64,000 nt of DNA from Marisediminitalea lipolytica (lineage in GTDB: Bacteria; Pseudomonadota; Gammaproteobacteria; Enterobacterales; Alteromonadaceae): the NCBI RefSeq assembly GCF_001758465.1, contig NZ_MJIC01000015.1, positions 310,001 through 374,000 of the forward strand. The letters are read 5' to 3'. Each line of letters opens with the position of its first letter. Position 1 is the stretch's first letter. This document shows positions 1-9,188 of the stretch, piece by piece. Under the pieces are notes generated by a model. That model saw only the letters and a program-made list of their open reading frames with translations, was not told the origin of the DNA and ran no database searches. The position numbers were made by a program, and so were the translations under genes.

Positions 1-93
1 CAGCATAACTTCAAGCAATGTAAAACCACGCTGGCGGCGGGCCGACAACGATGCCTTAGCGAAGCTGTGCCGGAGCCGGCCTGACGCAATCAT
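1..93 (-). CDS. gspH: Type II secretion minor pseudopilin GspH (5' part, cut by window edge)
   Basis: Only the first 31 codons are present, reading leftwards out of the window. They give a short basic leader and then the prepilin peptidase site RQRG|FTLLEV with the invariant Glu at +5, which defines a type IV pilin-like pseudopilin. Its place directly after gspG, 16 bases past that stop, makes GspH the expected product. GspI is the alternative, because only the conserved N-terminus is visible. The protein would be processed by GspO and join the periplasmic pseudopilus tip of the type II secretion system. The leader before the cleavage glycine is about 23 residues, long for the family, so a downstream start is possible, but no other ATG occurs before the cleavage site. 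Confidence 0.75.
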   Translation of the reverse strand, partial: MIASGRLRHSFAKASLSARRQRGFTLLEVML

Positions 94-109
94 AAAAACG
101 CGTTAAATC

Positions 110-547
110 TTAGTTCAGGTAGTCGTTGATATTCCAGTTACCAATATCGTCATCGGTACCCGGTTCACCATCGGGACCATTAGAGAAGATATCGATAGTA
201 CCCATTTCTCCGGGGCTGATCAGGGTGTAAGGGTTACCCCATGGATCGTCTGGAAGACGCTTAATATAACCATCAGTTGGATAGTTACGCGGGATAGGGT
301 CAAGTGTCGGCGCGCTCACCAGGGCTTCCAGGCCTTGCTCAGTAGTGGGGAAACGGTTGCTTTTCAGTTTGTACATTTCCAGCGCACTTTCCAGTTGCTG
401 AATATCCACGGCGGCCTTTTTAAGCTGCGCTTCTTCCTGATTACCCAGGATTTGTGGTGCAACCATTGAAGCGAGGATACCAATGATCAGCAGCACCACC
501 ATGATTTCGATTAAGCTGAATCCCGACTGTCGTTTAAGCATTTTCAT
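110..547 (-). CDS. gspG: Type II secretion major pseudopilin GspG
   Basis: This 145-residue protein is the main subunit of the periplasmic pseudopilus that pushes folded exoproteins through the GspD channel. It has a short basic leader, the prepilin cleavage site QSG|FSLIE after residue 9, and a hydrophobic N-terminal helix (about residues 10-30). The globular domain carries the GspG-typical motifs FPTTEQGLEAL and LPDDPWGNPY, and an acidic C-terminal stretch DGEPGTDDDIGNW that forms the calcium-binding loop in the family. The length is normal. The gene ends the fully visible part of the gspCDEFG(H) operon, and its start codon shares one base with the gspF stop, which suggests translational coupling. 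Confidence 0.97.
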   Translation of the reverse strand: MKMLKRQSGFSLIEIMVVLLIIGILASMVAPQILGNQEEAQLKKAAVDIQQLESALEMYKLKSNRFPTTEQGLEALVSAPTLDPIPRNYPTDGYIKRLPDDPWGNPYTLISPGEMGTIDIFSNGPDGEPGTDDDIGNWNINDYLN

Positions 548-1770
548 TACACATTCACCATATTATTTAATGCCAGAATTGGTTGGATAATGGCCATGAC
601 GATAAATAAAACCACGCCAGCCATTGTTACAATAAGCAAAGGTTCAAACACCTTTAGTGAGACACTGATAAGCGACTCAAATTCCCTGTCCTGATTATCG
701 GCAGCCCTGCCGAGCATCTGTTGTAACTCACCCGAGCGTTCACCCGAGGCAATCATATGCATCATCATTGGCGGAAATATTCGGGTATTGTCCAGCGCAG
801 CTCGTAAACTGGAGCCTTCTTTCACGTGCACCGCGGCTTCGGCAATACGCTCTTTAATATATAAATTTTGCAGTACATCCGTTGCAATACGCATACTTTC
901 CAGTAGCGGCACGGCACTGGCGGTAAGAATACTTAAGGTTCTGGCAAAGCGCGCGGTGTTCAACCCACGGGAGACTTTACCTATCATCGGCACTTTTAGC
1001 AGCGCCCGATGATAGCGCAGCCGGATAGCAGGCCGTTGTACCAGCCGCTGGCACACTACAATTAAAAGCATGATAGCCACGAGTAAATACAGACCGTAGT
1101 TTTGCATCCATTCGCTCACTGCAATGAGCACTGTGGTAATCGTGGGTAAATCCTGACCCATATGGTCAAACTGGCCAACAATTTTAGGTACCACCACGGT
1201 AAGCAGTACTACTACGATCATCATGGCAAAAAACATCATGATAGCCGGGTAAATCAGCGCCTGAATCACCTGGCTGCGGGTTTGCTGGCGACGCTCGGTG
1301 TAATCTGCCAAACGGTTTAACACCGTATCCAGGTGGCCGGATTTTTCGCCTGCAGCCACCATTGCCCGGTACAAATCGTCAAACACGCTGGGAAATTCGC
1401 TTAACGCATCGGCCAGTGTGTAGCCTTCCACCACCCGGCTGCGCACCGCCATCATCATGTTTTTGTGGCGCGGCTTTTCGCTTTGTTCGGCAACGGCCAG
1501 CAGGGCTTCTTCTATCGGCAGGGCAGACTCTACCAGCGTGGCCAGCTGGCGGGTGAGCAGCGATAAATCGCTGGCAGAGATTCGCGGACGGAACAGTTGA
1601 AAACCACCGCCTGATTGTTTGGCGCTCTTTTCGGCAACCTGTTCCACTTCCAGTGGTACCAGGCCTTTTTCGCGCAATTGCTGGCGAATCTGGCGGGCAT
1701 TGTCCCCTTCCAGTACGCCACTTTTGTTACGCCCGTTGGCAGCAATGGCTTTATATGCAAATGCTGCCAT
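547..1770 (-). CDS. gspF: Type II secretion inner-membrane platform protein GspF
   Basis: A 407-residue polytopic platform protein that links the GspE ATPase to the pseudopilus. The N-terminus [14 protein letters not shown] is typical. Two homologous cytoplasmic GspF domains (about residues 70-190 and 275-395) are visible, each with an LxxxARFxRTL or LTRQLATLVESALP type motif and a GExSG motif (GEKSG, GERSG). Three membrane segments lie near residues 170-195, 220-245 and 375-400. The length is as expected. It overlaps gspE by one base and gspG by one base within the operon. Confidence 0.97.
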   Translation of the reverse strand: MAAFAYKAIAANGRNKSGVLEGDNARQIRQQLREKGLVPLEVEQVAEKSAKQSGGGFQLFRPRISASDLSLLTRQLATLVESALPIEEALLAVAEQSEKPRHKNMMMAVRSRVVEGYTLADALSEFPSVFDDLYRAMVAAGEKSGHLDTVLNRLADYTERRQQTRSQVIQALIYPAIMMFFAMMIVVVLLTVVVPKIVGQFDHMGQDLPTITTVLIAVSEWMQNYGLYLLVAIMLLIVVCQRLVQRPAIRLRYHRALLKVPMIGKVSRGLNTARFARTLSILTASAVPLLESMRIATDVLQNLYIKERIAEAAVHVKEGSSLRAALDNTRIFPPMMMHMIASGERSGELQQMLGRAADNQDREFESLISVSLKVFEPLLIVTMAGVVLFIVMAIIQPILALNNMVNV

Positions 1771-3329
1771 TAATCCTCCCGTGTCACTCTTAGCACTTCT
1801 TCCAGCGACGTTTCGCCGCTCAGTACTTTATGACAGCCATCTTCGCGAATGCTGGGGGTATTCTGGCGAATATACTTTTCAATGGCCTGCTCGCCTTTGC
1901 CTTCGTGCATCATGGTACGTACGGTTTCATCCACAATTAACAGCTCATGGATACCAGTACGTCCGCGGTAGCCGGTTTGGTTGCAGGCTGCGCAACCTTT
2001 TGGTGAGTAAATCACTTTACCATCGCCCTGAGTCAGGCCGAGTATAAGGGCTTCCTGTTCACCGGGGGTGTGGGGCTCCTTACATTCGGGGCACAGTGTC
2101 CGTACCAAACGCTGAGAGAGCACAGCCAGTAAGCTGGATGACAGCAAAAAGGGTTCTATCCCCATGTCTTCCAGACGGGTAATCGCACCGGCTGCGGTAT
2201 TGGTGTGCAGGGTAGATAACACAAGGTGACCAGTTAAACTGGCCTGTACCGCGATCTGGCCGGTTTCGATATCACGGATCTCGCCCACCATCACCACATC
2301 AGGGTCCTGACGAAGAATCGCCCGTAAGCCGCGGGCAAAGGTCATTTCGACCCGTGGGTTTACCTGGGTCTGGCCAATGCCCTGTAAATCGAATTCGATA
2401 GGGTCCTCAACCGTCATAATATTACGGTCTTTGGAATTTATTTCGCTTAAGCCCGCGTACAAAGTGGTACTTTTACCCGAGCCGGTAGGGCCGGTAACCA
2501 GAATAATGCCGTGGGGTTTACGGATAAGCGATGAGAAATGGTTGCGGTTAACTTCGGTCATACCGAGGTCGGCCAGATTTAACCGCGCGTTGTTTTTGTC
2601 CAGCAAACGTAATACCACCCGCTCGCCGTGGCTGGATGGCAGGGTCGATACCCGCACATCCACTGCACGACCGGCAATGCGCAGGGTAATCCGGCCATCC
2701 TGCGGAACGCGTTTTTCGGCGATATCCAGCTTGGCCATAACCTTAATACGCGATACCAGCATTGACGACAGCTTACGGTTAGGACGCAAAATTTCGCGCA
2801 GCACGCCGTCTACCCGAAAACGCACAACCAGCTGATTCTCGAAGGTTTCGATATGGATATCCGAAGCACCTTCTTTAATAGCTTCACCCAGCATGGCGTT
2901 GATAAGTTTGATGATAGGCGCATCATCCTCGCTGTCGAGCAAGTCTTCGGTATCCGGTAGTTCTTCGGCCAGCGAGAATAAATCGCTTTCGTTACCCAGG
3001 TCTTCCATTAGCTGTTTGGCGGCTGAGGAGTCGCGCTGATAGGCCTGTGTGAGCAATGGCTCAAACTGGTCCTGGGGAAGTTCTTTTAACGCCAGCGGCC
3101 CGGCATGGTAGCGACGTACTTCAGCAAATATATCAACCGGTGTATCACTGGTGTGATAAAGCAGTGCTGGCACCTGATTCAGTTCCAGCAGCACCTTATG
3201 TCGTTTGGCAAAACCAAAGGGCAACTGCTGTTCGTCAACCGTTTCTTCAGGTAACAGCGCTTCCGCTGATTCAGCCGCCACACTGGCTACTGAATCGATA
3301 ATATCGGGCTGCCGTGCTTCGGTGCTCAT
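1770..3329 (-). CDS. gspE: Type II secretion ATPase GspE
   Basis: A 519-residue cytoplasmic hexameric ATPase that powers pseudopilus assembly. An N-terminal GspE/PilB N1 domain (about residues 40-130) is followed by the N2 segment with [10 protein letters not shown], then the Walker [10 protein letters not shown] (near residue 280), the Asp box TVEDPIE, the Walker [13 protein letters not shown], and the His box LVLSTLHTN. The C-terminal zinc motif CPEC...CAAC with a long spacer is present and separates GspE from short PilT ATPases. The gene abuts gspD and overlaps gspF by one base. Confidence 0.97.
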   Translation of the reverse strand: MSTEARQPDIIDSVASVAAESAEALLPEETVDEQQLPFGFAKRHKVLLELNQVPALLYHTSDTPVDIFAEVRRYHAGPLALKELPQDQFEPLLTQAYQRDSSAAKQLMEDLGNESDLFSLAEELPDTEDLLDSEDDAPIIKLINAMLGEAIKEGASDIHIETFENQLVVRFRVDGVLREILRPNRKLSSMLVSRIKVMAKLDIAEKRVPQDGRITLRIAGRAVDVRVSTLPSSHGERVVLRLLDKNNARLNLADLGMTEVNRNHFSSLIRKPHGIILVTGPTGSGKSTTLYAGLSEINSKDRNIMTVEDPIEFDLQGIGQTQVNPRVEMTFARGLRAILRQDPDVVMVGEIRDIETGQIAVQASLTGHLVLSTLHTNTAAGAITRLEDMGIEPFLLSSSLLAVLSQRLVRTLCPECKEPHTPGEQEALILGLTQGDGKVIYSPKGCAACNQTGYRGRTGIHELLIVDETVRTMMHEGKGEQAIEKYIRQNTPSIREDGCHKVLSGETSLEEVLRVTRED

Positions 3330-5398
3330 TAATTGCCTTCCTGATCTTTAATCAGTTCACGTGCTCTGGCTTCTTCTTCCTCACGACGTTTAAGATAATC
3401 ATCATACGACGGTGGTAATGCCAGGCTCTCATTCCACTCAGGCAATACCGGGGTTTCGGTGCGTGGCATCAGGGTCACGCCTTCTGACTGACGCTGTAGT
3501 TGCTCGGCGCGAATAAAGTTGTACTTACGTTTACTGATGTCGTTCATGGTAACGCCATCACGAACAATTTTAGGCCGTAAAAACACCATCAGGTTACGTT
3601 TGCGTTTGCTGCTGCTGGTGGATTTAAACAAGTGGCCAAGAATTGGAATGTCGCCCAGTAATGGCACTTTGGATACACTTTCCTGAACGTCTTCGTCGAT
3701 TAATCCGCCCAATACGATGGTACCGCCGTCATCCACAATAACCGTGGTTTTGATTTGGCGTTTGTTAATTGAGATGTCCACCGCAGTCGCGCCGGATACG
3801 CTGGAAACTTCCTGCTCAATGGTCAGCTGTACGGCGTTACCTTCGTTGATTTGCGGGGTCACCTGCAGCTTAATACCCACTTCCTGACGATCAACGGTTT
3901 GGAAGGGGTTCGAATTATTCGCGCCAGTGGTTTGTCCGGTGATAACCGGCACTTCCTGACCAACAATGAAGAACGCTTCTTCGTTATCCATGGTAGTCAG
4001 GTGCGGGGTAGCCAGTACGTTTGAGTTGGTGTCGTTACTGACAGCCTGCACTACCGCGCCCCAGCCATTCTTGATGACGCCGGCAATTAAGCCGTTAGCG
4101 CCGCCCAGTAAACTTGCCAGCGTGGTGAAGTCACCCTGAGTTACATCTTCGGTAGGCACCACCTGACCATTAGCGGTTACGTAGGTTGAACGGGTAACCT
4201 GGTCTTCCGCCTGACGCAGGGCTACACCCAGTGCGCCTACCGGAATAACACCGTTATTAAACTGTGTACCGCCACCTGCTTCGGAGACAACCTGCACGCC
4301 CAAAGAGGTGCCATCGCCTTCGTACATTTCTACAATAATGGCTTCAACCTGTACCTGGGCGCGGCGCACGTCTAACTGGCGAATAACTTCTTCCAGCGAG
4401 CGCATCATATCCGGCTCGGCGGTGATCACCAGCGCGTTTGAGTCTTCGTGGGAATCGATGCTGACATCGCGGTTAGACGACGAACGACGGGCGTTGTTGT
4501 TACTGGCATTTTCTTCGGCCTGAATACTGTCGCTGACGCCTTGCAGTACTTTTACCAAATCTTCAGCTTTGGCGTAGTTTAAAAAGATAACCCGGGTATT
4601 ACCGTTGGTTTCCAGCTCCTGATCCATGCGCTGGACAAGGTTAATCAGGCGTTTACGGGCTTTAGAATCGCCACTCACAATAACGCTGTTGGTGCGGTCG
4701 TCGGCTACTACGCGAGGTTCGCTTTTGCCGCCTGCGGCCTGTTTACCCTGGGATTTGTTGATACTTTCAATAATTCGCACCATCTCAGAGGCAGACGCGA
4801 ATTTAAGTTTAACGATATCTACTTCTTCATCGCCGGCGCGGTCTACCCGTTCGATAATTTCAACCAGACGGTTTACTACAGCAGCACGGCCGGTGAGCAT
4901 CATTACGTTAGAGGGATCGTGGCTTACCACGTTACCGCCGCCTGCCTGATCGTTCAGCTGGCGCAAAATGGGCGCAAGTTCTCTAACCGGCACGTTATAC
5001 ACCGGGATAACCCGGGTAATCATTTCATCGCCATCTAAATTGGCGTTTTCTACCACCGGGATATTGGAGGTTTTCGCGTCTTTGGAACGTACCACTTTTA
5101 AAATACCGTTAGGCATTTCTACCACGGCAAAGTCATATACTTGCAGCACGTTAAGGAAGAACTGGTAATACTGTTCCTCGTTTAGCATGTCGTAACTGAT
5201 AACGCTGATTTTGCCGCGCACGTTAGGGTCGACAATAATGGTTTTTTGCAGGTTTTTACCAACAATCGTGATGAACTCGTTGATATCGGTATCCTGAAAT
5301 TTGGGCATACGATCGACTGCTGCAGCCTGCACACACATTAGCGTGGTACAAATTGCTACGCTCACTCGGGTCAACCAGGTTCGACCAAATCGCCTCAT
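3329..5398 (-). CDS. gspD: Type II secretion outer-membrane secretin GspD
   Basis: A 689-residue outer-membrane channel. A Sec signal peptide with a hydrophobic core and CVQAAA end is cleaved near residue 27. An N0 domain begins with [11 protein letters not shown], and N1-N3 repeats follow (about residues 125-355) with the motifs [28 protein letters not shown] and [20 protein letters not shown]. The secretin core (about 400-610) contains [10 protein letters not shown] and [14 protein letters not shown]. The C-terminal tail of about 70 residues is charged ([17 protein letters not shown]) and may bind a pilotin. An AGGA-type ribosome site lies 8 bases before the ATG. A 27-base gap separates it from gspC. 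Confidence 0.97.
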   Translation of the reverse strand: MRRFGRTWLTRVSVAICTTLMCVQAAAVDRMPKFQDTDINEFITIVGKNLQKTIIVDPNVRGKISVISYDMLNEEQYYQFFLNVLQVYDFAVVEMPNGILKVVRSKDAKTSNIPVVENANLDGDEMITRVIPVYNVPVRELAPILRQLNDQAGGGNVVSHDPSNVMMLTGRAAVVNRLVEIIERVDRAGDEEVDIVKLKFASASEMVRIIESINKSQGKQAAGGKSEPRVVADDRTNSVIVSGDSKARKRLINLVQRMDQELETNGNTRVIFLNYAKAEDLVKVLQGVSDSIQAEENASNNNARRSSSNRDVSIDSHEDSNALVITAEPDMMRSLEEVIRQLDVRRAQVQVEAIIVEMYEGDGTSLGVQVVSEAGGGTQFNNGVIPVGALGVALRQAEDQVTRSTYVTANGQVVPTEDVTQGDFTTLASLLGGANGLIAGVIKNGWGAVVQAVSNDTNSNVLATPHLTTMDNEEAFFIVGQEVPVITGQTTGANNSNPFQTVDRQEVGIKLQVTPQINEGNAVQLTIEQEVSSVSGATAVDISINKRQIKTTVIVDDGGTIVLGGLIDEDVQESVSKVPLLGDIPILGHLFKSTSSSKRKRNLMVFLRPKIVRDGVTMNDISKRKYNFIRAEQLQRQSEGVTLMPRTETPVLPEWNESLALPPSYDDYLKRREEEEARARELIKDQEGN

Positions 5399-5425
5399 GT
5401 TTAATTCCTGTTTTACTTGCTTAAA

Positions 5426-6385
5426 TTATTGCTCTGGCATGTCCAGGTACAAGGTTTTGTACTCGCCATCACGGGTAACCGTGAGCTCTATAGACTGCGC
5501 GGTTCTTAATTCGCCCATGGCATCTCTGGCCTGAGCCGGATCAGTTACATCCAATCCGTTAATCTGTATAACAATGTCACCATTTTGCAAACCCACCGAC
5601 TCAAACAAGCTCGGGTTTTTGCCGGGTTTTACTTTGTATCCGACCATCTGCCCGCCTTCCAGTGCCGGCGTTACAGCGATAAAATCAATAAAGCTGGAGG
5701 GGCTGTCGCGCAGCGCTTCGGTGGCGGCAACAGCTTCATCACTTAACTCTCGGCGCTGTCCAGCCCGGCCTGGGTTGACGGAGGGACGGTTAGTGCGAGC
5801 GGTTGAACTTGCGGTATTAGATGATTGTTGCCCGGGGCGTCGCTTGGTAAAATCCAGACCATCCAGCATCAGGGTTTCGTGGCGTCCGCCATTTTTAATA
5901 ATGACGCGATCGCTGTGCACCTGGGCCAAAGTGGCATTGGTGCCGTCGATTTTTTCGCCAATGGCGTAGGTGGCCTGCTTGCCACGATTTTCGATAATGG
6001 CGGTGCCTTGTTCTTCATCTGAGGTAGAGACTACGCCTGACAACACCAGATTTAATTGAGTTTCGGGGGCGTCGGTGATGGTTTCTTCCACCGGCTTGGG
6101 GGCAGCCACCTTATTTACTTCGCCAAACAGATTGAGGCGTTGTATTTGGGCTACATCGACCCCACGTTGGGAGGTTGAAGACGAGGTTGCTAACCGGTTA
6201 GTCGTTGGAGCAGCGCCGGTTGCCTGACTGCCAGCGGTGGGTTCGGGAATGAGTTTCCAGGTAATTTCGACAGCATAAGCAATTAAATACAGGCACAACA
6301 GCACCATCACCACTAATCTTATACGTGGTTGTTGGGCGCTGAATACGGCCGGTAAATTTTGCAAGCTGGATTGATTTAATATCAT
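5426..6385 (-). CDS. gspC: Type II secretion inner-membrane protein GspC
   Basis: The first gene of the secretion operon, 319 residues. GspC is a bitopic inner-membrane protein that connects the platform to the GspD secretin and helps choose substrates. A cytoplasmic N-terminus is followed by one membrane segment (about residues 22-42), a Pro/Thr/Ser-rich linker, the HR domain (about 75-170, with VQIQRLNLFGEV at its start and LVLSGVVSTSDEEQGTAII), a second low-complexity Ser/Thr/Arg linker, and a C-terminal PDZ domain (about 225-315, LFESVGLQNGDIVIQINGLDV). The promoter should lie in 6386-6511, shared with the divergent hslR gene. Confidence 0.95.
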   Translation of the reverse strand: MILNQSSLQNLPAVFSAQQPRIRLVVMVLLCLYLIAYAVEITWKLIPEPTAGSQATGAAPTTNRLATSSSTSQRGVDVAQIQRLNLFGEVNKVAAPKPVEETITDAPETQLNLVLSGVVSTSDEEQGTAIIENRGKQATYAIGEKIDGTNATLAQVHSDRVIIKNGGRHETLMLDGLDFTKRRPGQQSSNTASSTARTNRPSVNPGRAGQRRELSDEAVAATEALRDSPSSFIDFIAVTPALEGGQMVGYKVKPGKNPSLFESVGLQNGDIVIQINGLDVTDPAQARDAMGELRTAQSIELTVTRDGEYKTLYLDMPEQ

Positions 6386-6511
6386 CTGAAAACAACTAAT
6401 TGGTGAACAAATAACCGCGACAAAACGCTCTCATCATAGCTTAGTCTGCGCGGGGGCAACAACCTTAATCCGATCAGGTTAAAATAATATTACAGTTTTA
6501 CAGTTAAACGA

Positions 6512-6922
6512 ATGGTGAAACCTATGGCTAATGATGCATCGTCAGAACTCAAAGTCAGGTTAGATAAATGGATTTGGGCAGCCCGACTGACCAAAACCCG
6601 TGCTCTGGCAAGAGACCTGATTCAGGCCGGAAAAGTTCACTACAATGGCCAAAAGAGTAAGCCGGGCAAAGTTGTTGAGATTAATGCCTCGATTCGGATA
6701 CCCGCCGGATGGGATGTCAGAGAGCTGGTGGTAAAAGGGCTGGCGGAAAAACGTTTGCCTGCCAAAGAGGCTCAGCTATTGTATGAAGAAACGCCTGAAA
6801 GTGTGGCGCAACGTGAGCAGAATCAGGAAGCCCGCAAAATGCAGAGCTTTCATAATCCTCACCCAGAAAGCCGGCCGGACAAGAAGCAGCGTCGCGAACT
6901 TATTAAATTTAAACACCAATAA
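6512..6922 (+). CDS. hslR: Heat-shock protein 15, ribosome-associated S4-domain protein
   Basis: 136 residues. Hsp15 binds free 50S subunits that still carry a nascent chain after abortive translation and returns them to use. The S4 RNA-binding domain is clear at about residues 15-75 (VRLDKWIWAARLTKTRALARD and AGKVHYNG), followed by a Lys/Arg/Gln-rich basic tail. The ATG at 6512 is used here. A second in-frame ATG at 6524 (MANDASSEL) has a GGTGA stretch before it and is an equally good start. It is followed 27 bases later by hslO, a pairing common in gammaproteobacteria, where both are heat-shock genes. Confidence 0.93.
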   Translation: MVKPMANDASSELKVRLDKWIWAARLTKTRALARDLIQAGKVHYNGQKSKPGKVVEINASIRIPAGWDVRELVVKGLAEKRLPAKEAQLLYEETPESVAQREQNQEARKMQSFHNPHPESRPDKKQRRELIKFKHQ

Positions 6923-6949
6923 TCGCGTTGGTGAAAACAGGATACCGAA

Positions 6950-7849
6950 ATGAACCAGTTTGATCAGTTACATCGATATTTATTTACCGACGTGAGCGTG
7001 CGCGGTGAATTAGTCAGATTGCAGGACACGTTAAAGCCGATAATTCACAGCACCGATTATCCGCTGGCTATCCAGCAGTTGCTGGCAGAAATGGCCGCAG
7101 CTACCAGTTTGCTTACTGCTACGCTCAAATTTGATGGTGAGGTAGGGCTACAAATTCAAAGTCAGGGCAAAGTCCGCTATGCCGTGGTAAATGCTACCCA
7201 CAAGCAAGCCCTGCGCGGCGTGGCGCGTTGGGACGAAGAGGCCGATTTAAGCAGTGCGACCTTTGCTGACTTAGTGGCTAATGCCGTGCTGGTGATTACC
7301 ATCACTCCTACCGAAGGCGAGCGTTATCAGGGTGTGGTAGCACTGGATAAAGGATCGCTGGCGGGCTGTATCGAAGATTACTTTGAACGCTCCGAGCAGC
7401 TTGCTACCCGGGTGTTTATTCATACTGATATAACCGACAGCGAAGCGCCTAAAGTGGCCGGTATGTTCCTGCAGGTAGTGCCACAAAGCAGCGAAGCCAC
7501 CAGTGTTACTGCTGACAGTGACTTTGAGCACCTGTGCAAACTAACCGAAACCATGACCGCAGAAGAGCTGTTTGCGCTGCCGGCTCATGACGTGCTGTAC
7601 CGCTTGTATCATGAACAAACCGTTGAAGTGTATGCGCCAGAAGCGGTGACTTTTTCCTGTACCTGTTCTCGCGAGCGCAGTGCCGAAGCCCTGCGTAACA
7701 TTGAGAAAGACGAATTGTTGGCCATCATTAAAGATGAAGGCGCAATTACCATGAACTGTCAGTACTGCCATACCGAGTATCGTTTTGACGAAATTGATGT
7801 CGAAGCCATCAAAAGTGGCTATAGCAGCGCGCCCGATACAACGCAGTAA
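6950..7849 (+). CDS. hslO: Redox-regulated chaperone Hsp33
   Basis: 299 residues. Hsp33 is a cytoplasmic holdase switched on by oxidation and unfolding. The N-terminal substrate-binding domain covers about residues 1-180, and a linker leads to the C-terminal zinc switch: CTC near residue 232 and CQYC near residue 265, the CxC...CxxC arrangement that loses zinc when its disulfides form. The EIDVEAI region and acidic tail are typical. A strong intrinsic terminator follows directly (7873-7895), closing the hslR-hslO operon. Confidence 0.96.
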   Translation: MNQFDQLHRYLFTDVSVRGELVRLQDTLKPIIHSTDYPLAIQQLLAEMAAATSLLTATLKFDGEVGLQIQSQGKVRYAVVNATHKQALRGVARWDEEADLSSATFADLVANAVLVITITPTEGERYQGVVALDKGSLAGCIEDYFERSEQLATRVFIHTDITDSEAPKVAGMFLQVVPQSSEATSVTADSDFEHLCKLTETMTAEELFALPAHDVLYRLYHEQTVEVYAPEAVTFSCTCSRERSAEALRNIEKDELLAIIKDEGAITMNCQYCHTEYRFDEIDVEAIKSGYSSAPDTTQ

Positions 7850-7872
7850 CTTCGGGCCTTAATGATAATTCG

Positions 7873-7895
7873 AGCCCGCGTGAGCGGGCTTTTTT
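7873..7895 (+). terminator. Intrinsic terminator of hslR-hslO
   Basis: A perfect 7-bp stem AGCCCGC/GCGGGCT with a GTGA loop is followed by six T residues. It lies 23 bases past the hslO stop. The next reading frame's first ATG (7896) sits on the last T of the tract, which argues against that ATG being the real start. Confidence 0.9.
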
Positions 7896-7922
7896 ATGGC
7901 GTTACTAAAAATGGAGTCTGTT

Positions 7923-8165
7923 TTGGCTGATTTTCATCTTCAGGCACTCACCCTCGCCGAACAAGGGCAATGGGATACGGCCCACGATCTAGTAGAAGCA
8001 CACAACGACGAGTTTTCCTGTTTGATACACGGTTATTTGCATCGGGTTGAAGGCGATGAGTTTAATGCCCGCTACTGGTATACCCGCGCCGGACATACCA
8101 TGCCTGAAAATCGTCTGAATGAGGAGCTTGAGCGCTTGAAGCAACTGGTTGTGCAATCTTCTTAA
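7923..8165 (+). CDS. Small conserved protein, unknown function
   Basis: 80 residues if started at TTG 7923. That start has GGAG (7913-7916) six bases upstream, whereas the in-frame ATGs at 7896 and 7911 lie on or just after the upstream terminator and have no ribosome site. The protein is soluble and helical with LAEQGQWDTAHDLVEAH and a central HGYLHRVEGDEFNARYWYTRAG motif. I recall such a motif in a widespread family of short uncharacterised bacterial proteins. The WDxAH...NAxYWYxRAG spacing looks like two helix-turn-helix (TPR/Sel1-like) units. No function can be assigned. It has no partner gene; the next gene is convergent. Confidence 0.75.
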   Translation: MADFHLQALTLAEQGQWDTAHDLVEAHNDEFSCLIHGYLHRVEGDEFNARYWYTRAGHTMPENRLNEELERLKQLVVQSS

Positions 8166-8168
8166 GGG

Positions 8169-9050
8169 TTAGTTCAGCGCTTTTAACAACGCAGTCGAAT
8201 CACTGATGCTTACGCTTTGCTGCACGGTTGATTCAATGACGAATAAGGTTTTAATGGATTGTGACGCCAGGTAGTGCATTGTTTCATCATCAGTATTCCC
8301 GGTGTCTTTCCAGTGACCGGTGCCCAGTACTACCACTTCTTCGCCGGCTTCCAGAACGCCCTCCTCAAATTTAACATCAGCACCGTACACGCCGGTAAAG
8401 CGACGGAAAGATTCACCAACTGCCTCCAGCGTTTGTTGTCTTTTGGTATTTTCCGTGTCGCTGAGAAACCCTCCGCTATCCCGGTGATAAGTGCTATCGT
8501 CATGCACAGTATCTGGCTGAATAACGATGTTCGCCGCCTGCACCCTGGCTAAAGCGTAGTGGCTTTTATAACGGATTAAAAAATCGGTTGATGCTGCAAA
8601 AAATTTACTGGTTTCCCAGGCCGTTTCGGTGTGCCCATTGGCTCTTACCCGTTCGACTTTTTCTGAAATTTTTAGTGTATATGCCGCACAGTCGCGTTGT
8701 GTGAAAGGCGCGGATAATGCCGTCTTGAGCAAAACTACCTCGCCTTGCAGACGCACGGTTTCGCCACTTTGGCAGTCCGCGATATTCTTTTGTTCTATGG
8801 CTTTAAAGGTACGAATGAGCTTTTTAGTGCCCCAAAAATAGGAATAGCCATAAACAAGTAACCAGACAGACCCTGCAGCCAGGCCAATTAACAGCATTAG
8901 CCGGTTGCGCTTGATTTGCCAGAACTCGGCAAACCATTGTGTGTGCTCAACGAGCTGCCAACCGATGAAAGCAAATACAATCATCAGGGCGAAAAAGCCG
9001 AAGATAGTGAGGTAGTGAATAGTGGTTTCATTTATCTTCAAAAGTTTCAT
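8169..9050 (-). CDS. GIDE-domain-like membrane protein
   Basis: About 293 residues from the ATG at 9050 (MKLLKINET). The longer frame to 9134 has no ribosome site and an unconvincing hydrophilic extension. Two membrane segments lie near residues 12-34 and 52-75, followed by a soluble domain. Its GETVRLQGEVVLLKTALSAPF and DCAAYTLKI motifs resemble the GIDE domain of MULAN-type proteins, where bacterial members are of unknown function and lack the RING finger. The C-terminal half contains a small beta-rich part (FEEGVLEAGEEVVVLGTGHW), also typical of GIDE proteins. It is divergent from the MFS gene and 3 bases convergent with the small gene before it. The family call is moderate. Confidence 0.65.
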   Translation of the reverse strand: MKLLKINETTIHYLTIFGFFALMIVFAFIGWQLVEHTQWFAEFWQIKRNRLMLLIGLAAGSVWLLVYGYSYFWGTKKLIRTFKAIEQKNIADCQSGETVRLQGEVVLLKTALSAPFTQRDCAAYTLKISEKVERVRANGHTETAWETSKFFAASTDFLIRYKSHYALARVQAANIVIQPDTVHDDSTYHRDSGGFLSDTENTKRQQTLEAVGESFRRFTGVYGADVKFEEGVLEAGEEVVVLGTGHWKDTGNTDDETMHYLASQSIKTLFVIESTVQQSVSISDSTALLKALN

Positions 9051-9188
9051 CTCGATTGCACAGGTAATCAATACTTTACCCGAATTTATCGGATGCATAC
9101 GAATTCTTATTGCAGTGCCTGTGTGTTCGCGCATACTGCTGGTACAGTAAAAAAAGTAATGACTTTACAGCAGGTTTCAGGAGAAGGC

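Noticed and set aside
1619..2047. 142-codon plus-strand frame across the gspF-gspE junction
   Set aside because: Antisense to two conserved genes; no ribosome site or domain.
8916..9188. N-terminal extension of the MFS transporter
   Set aside because: Hydrophilic, overlaps the divergent GIDE-like gene and its promoter; a strong ribosome site favours 9189.
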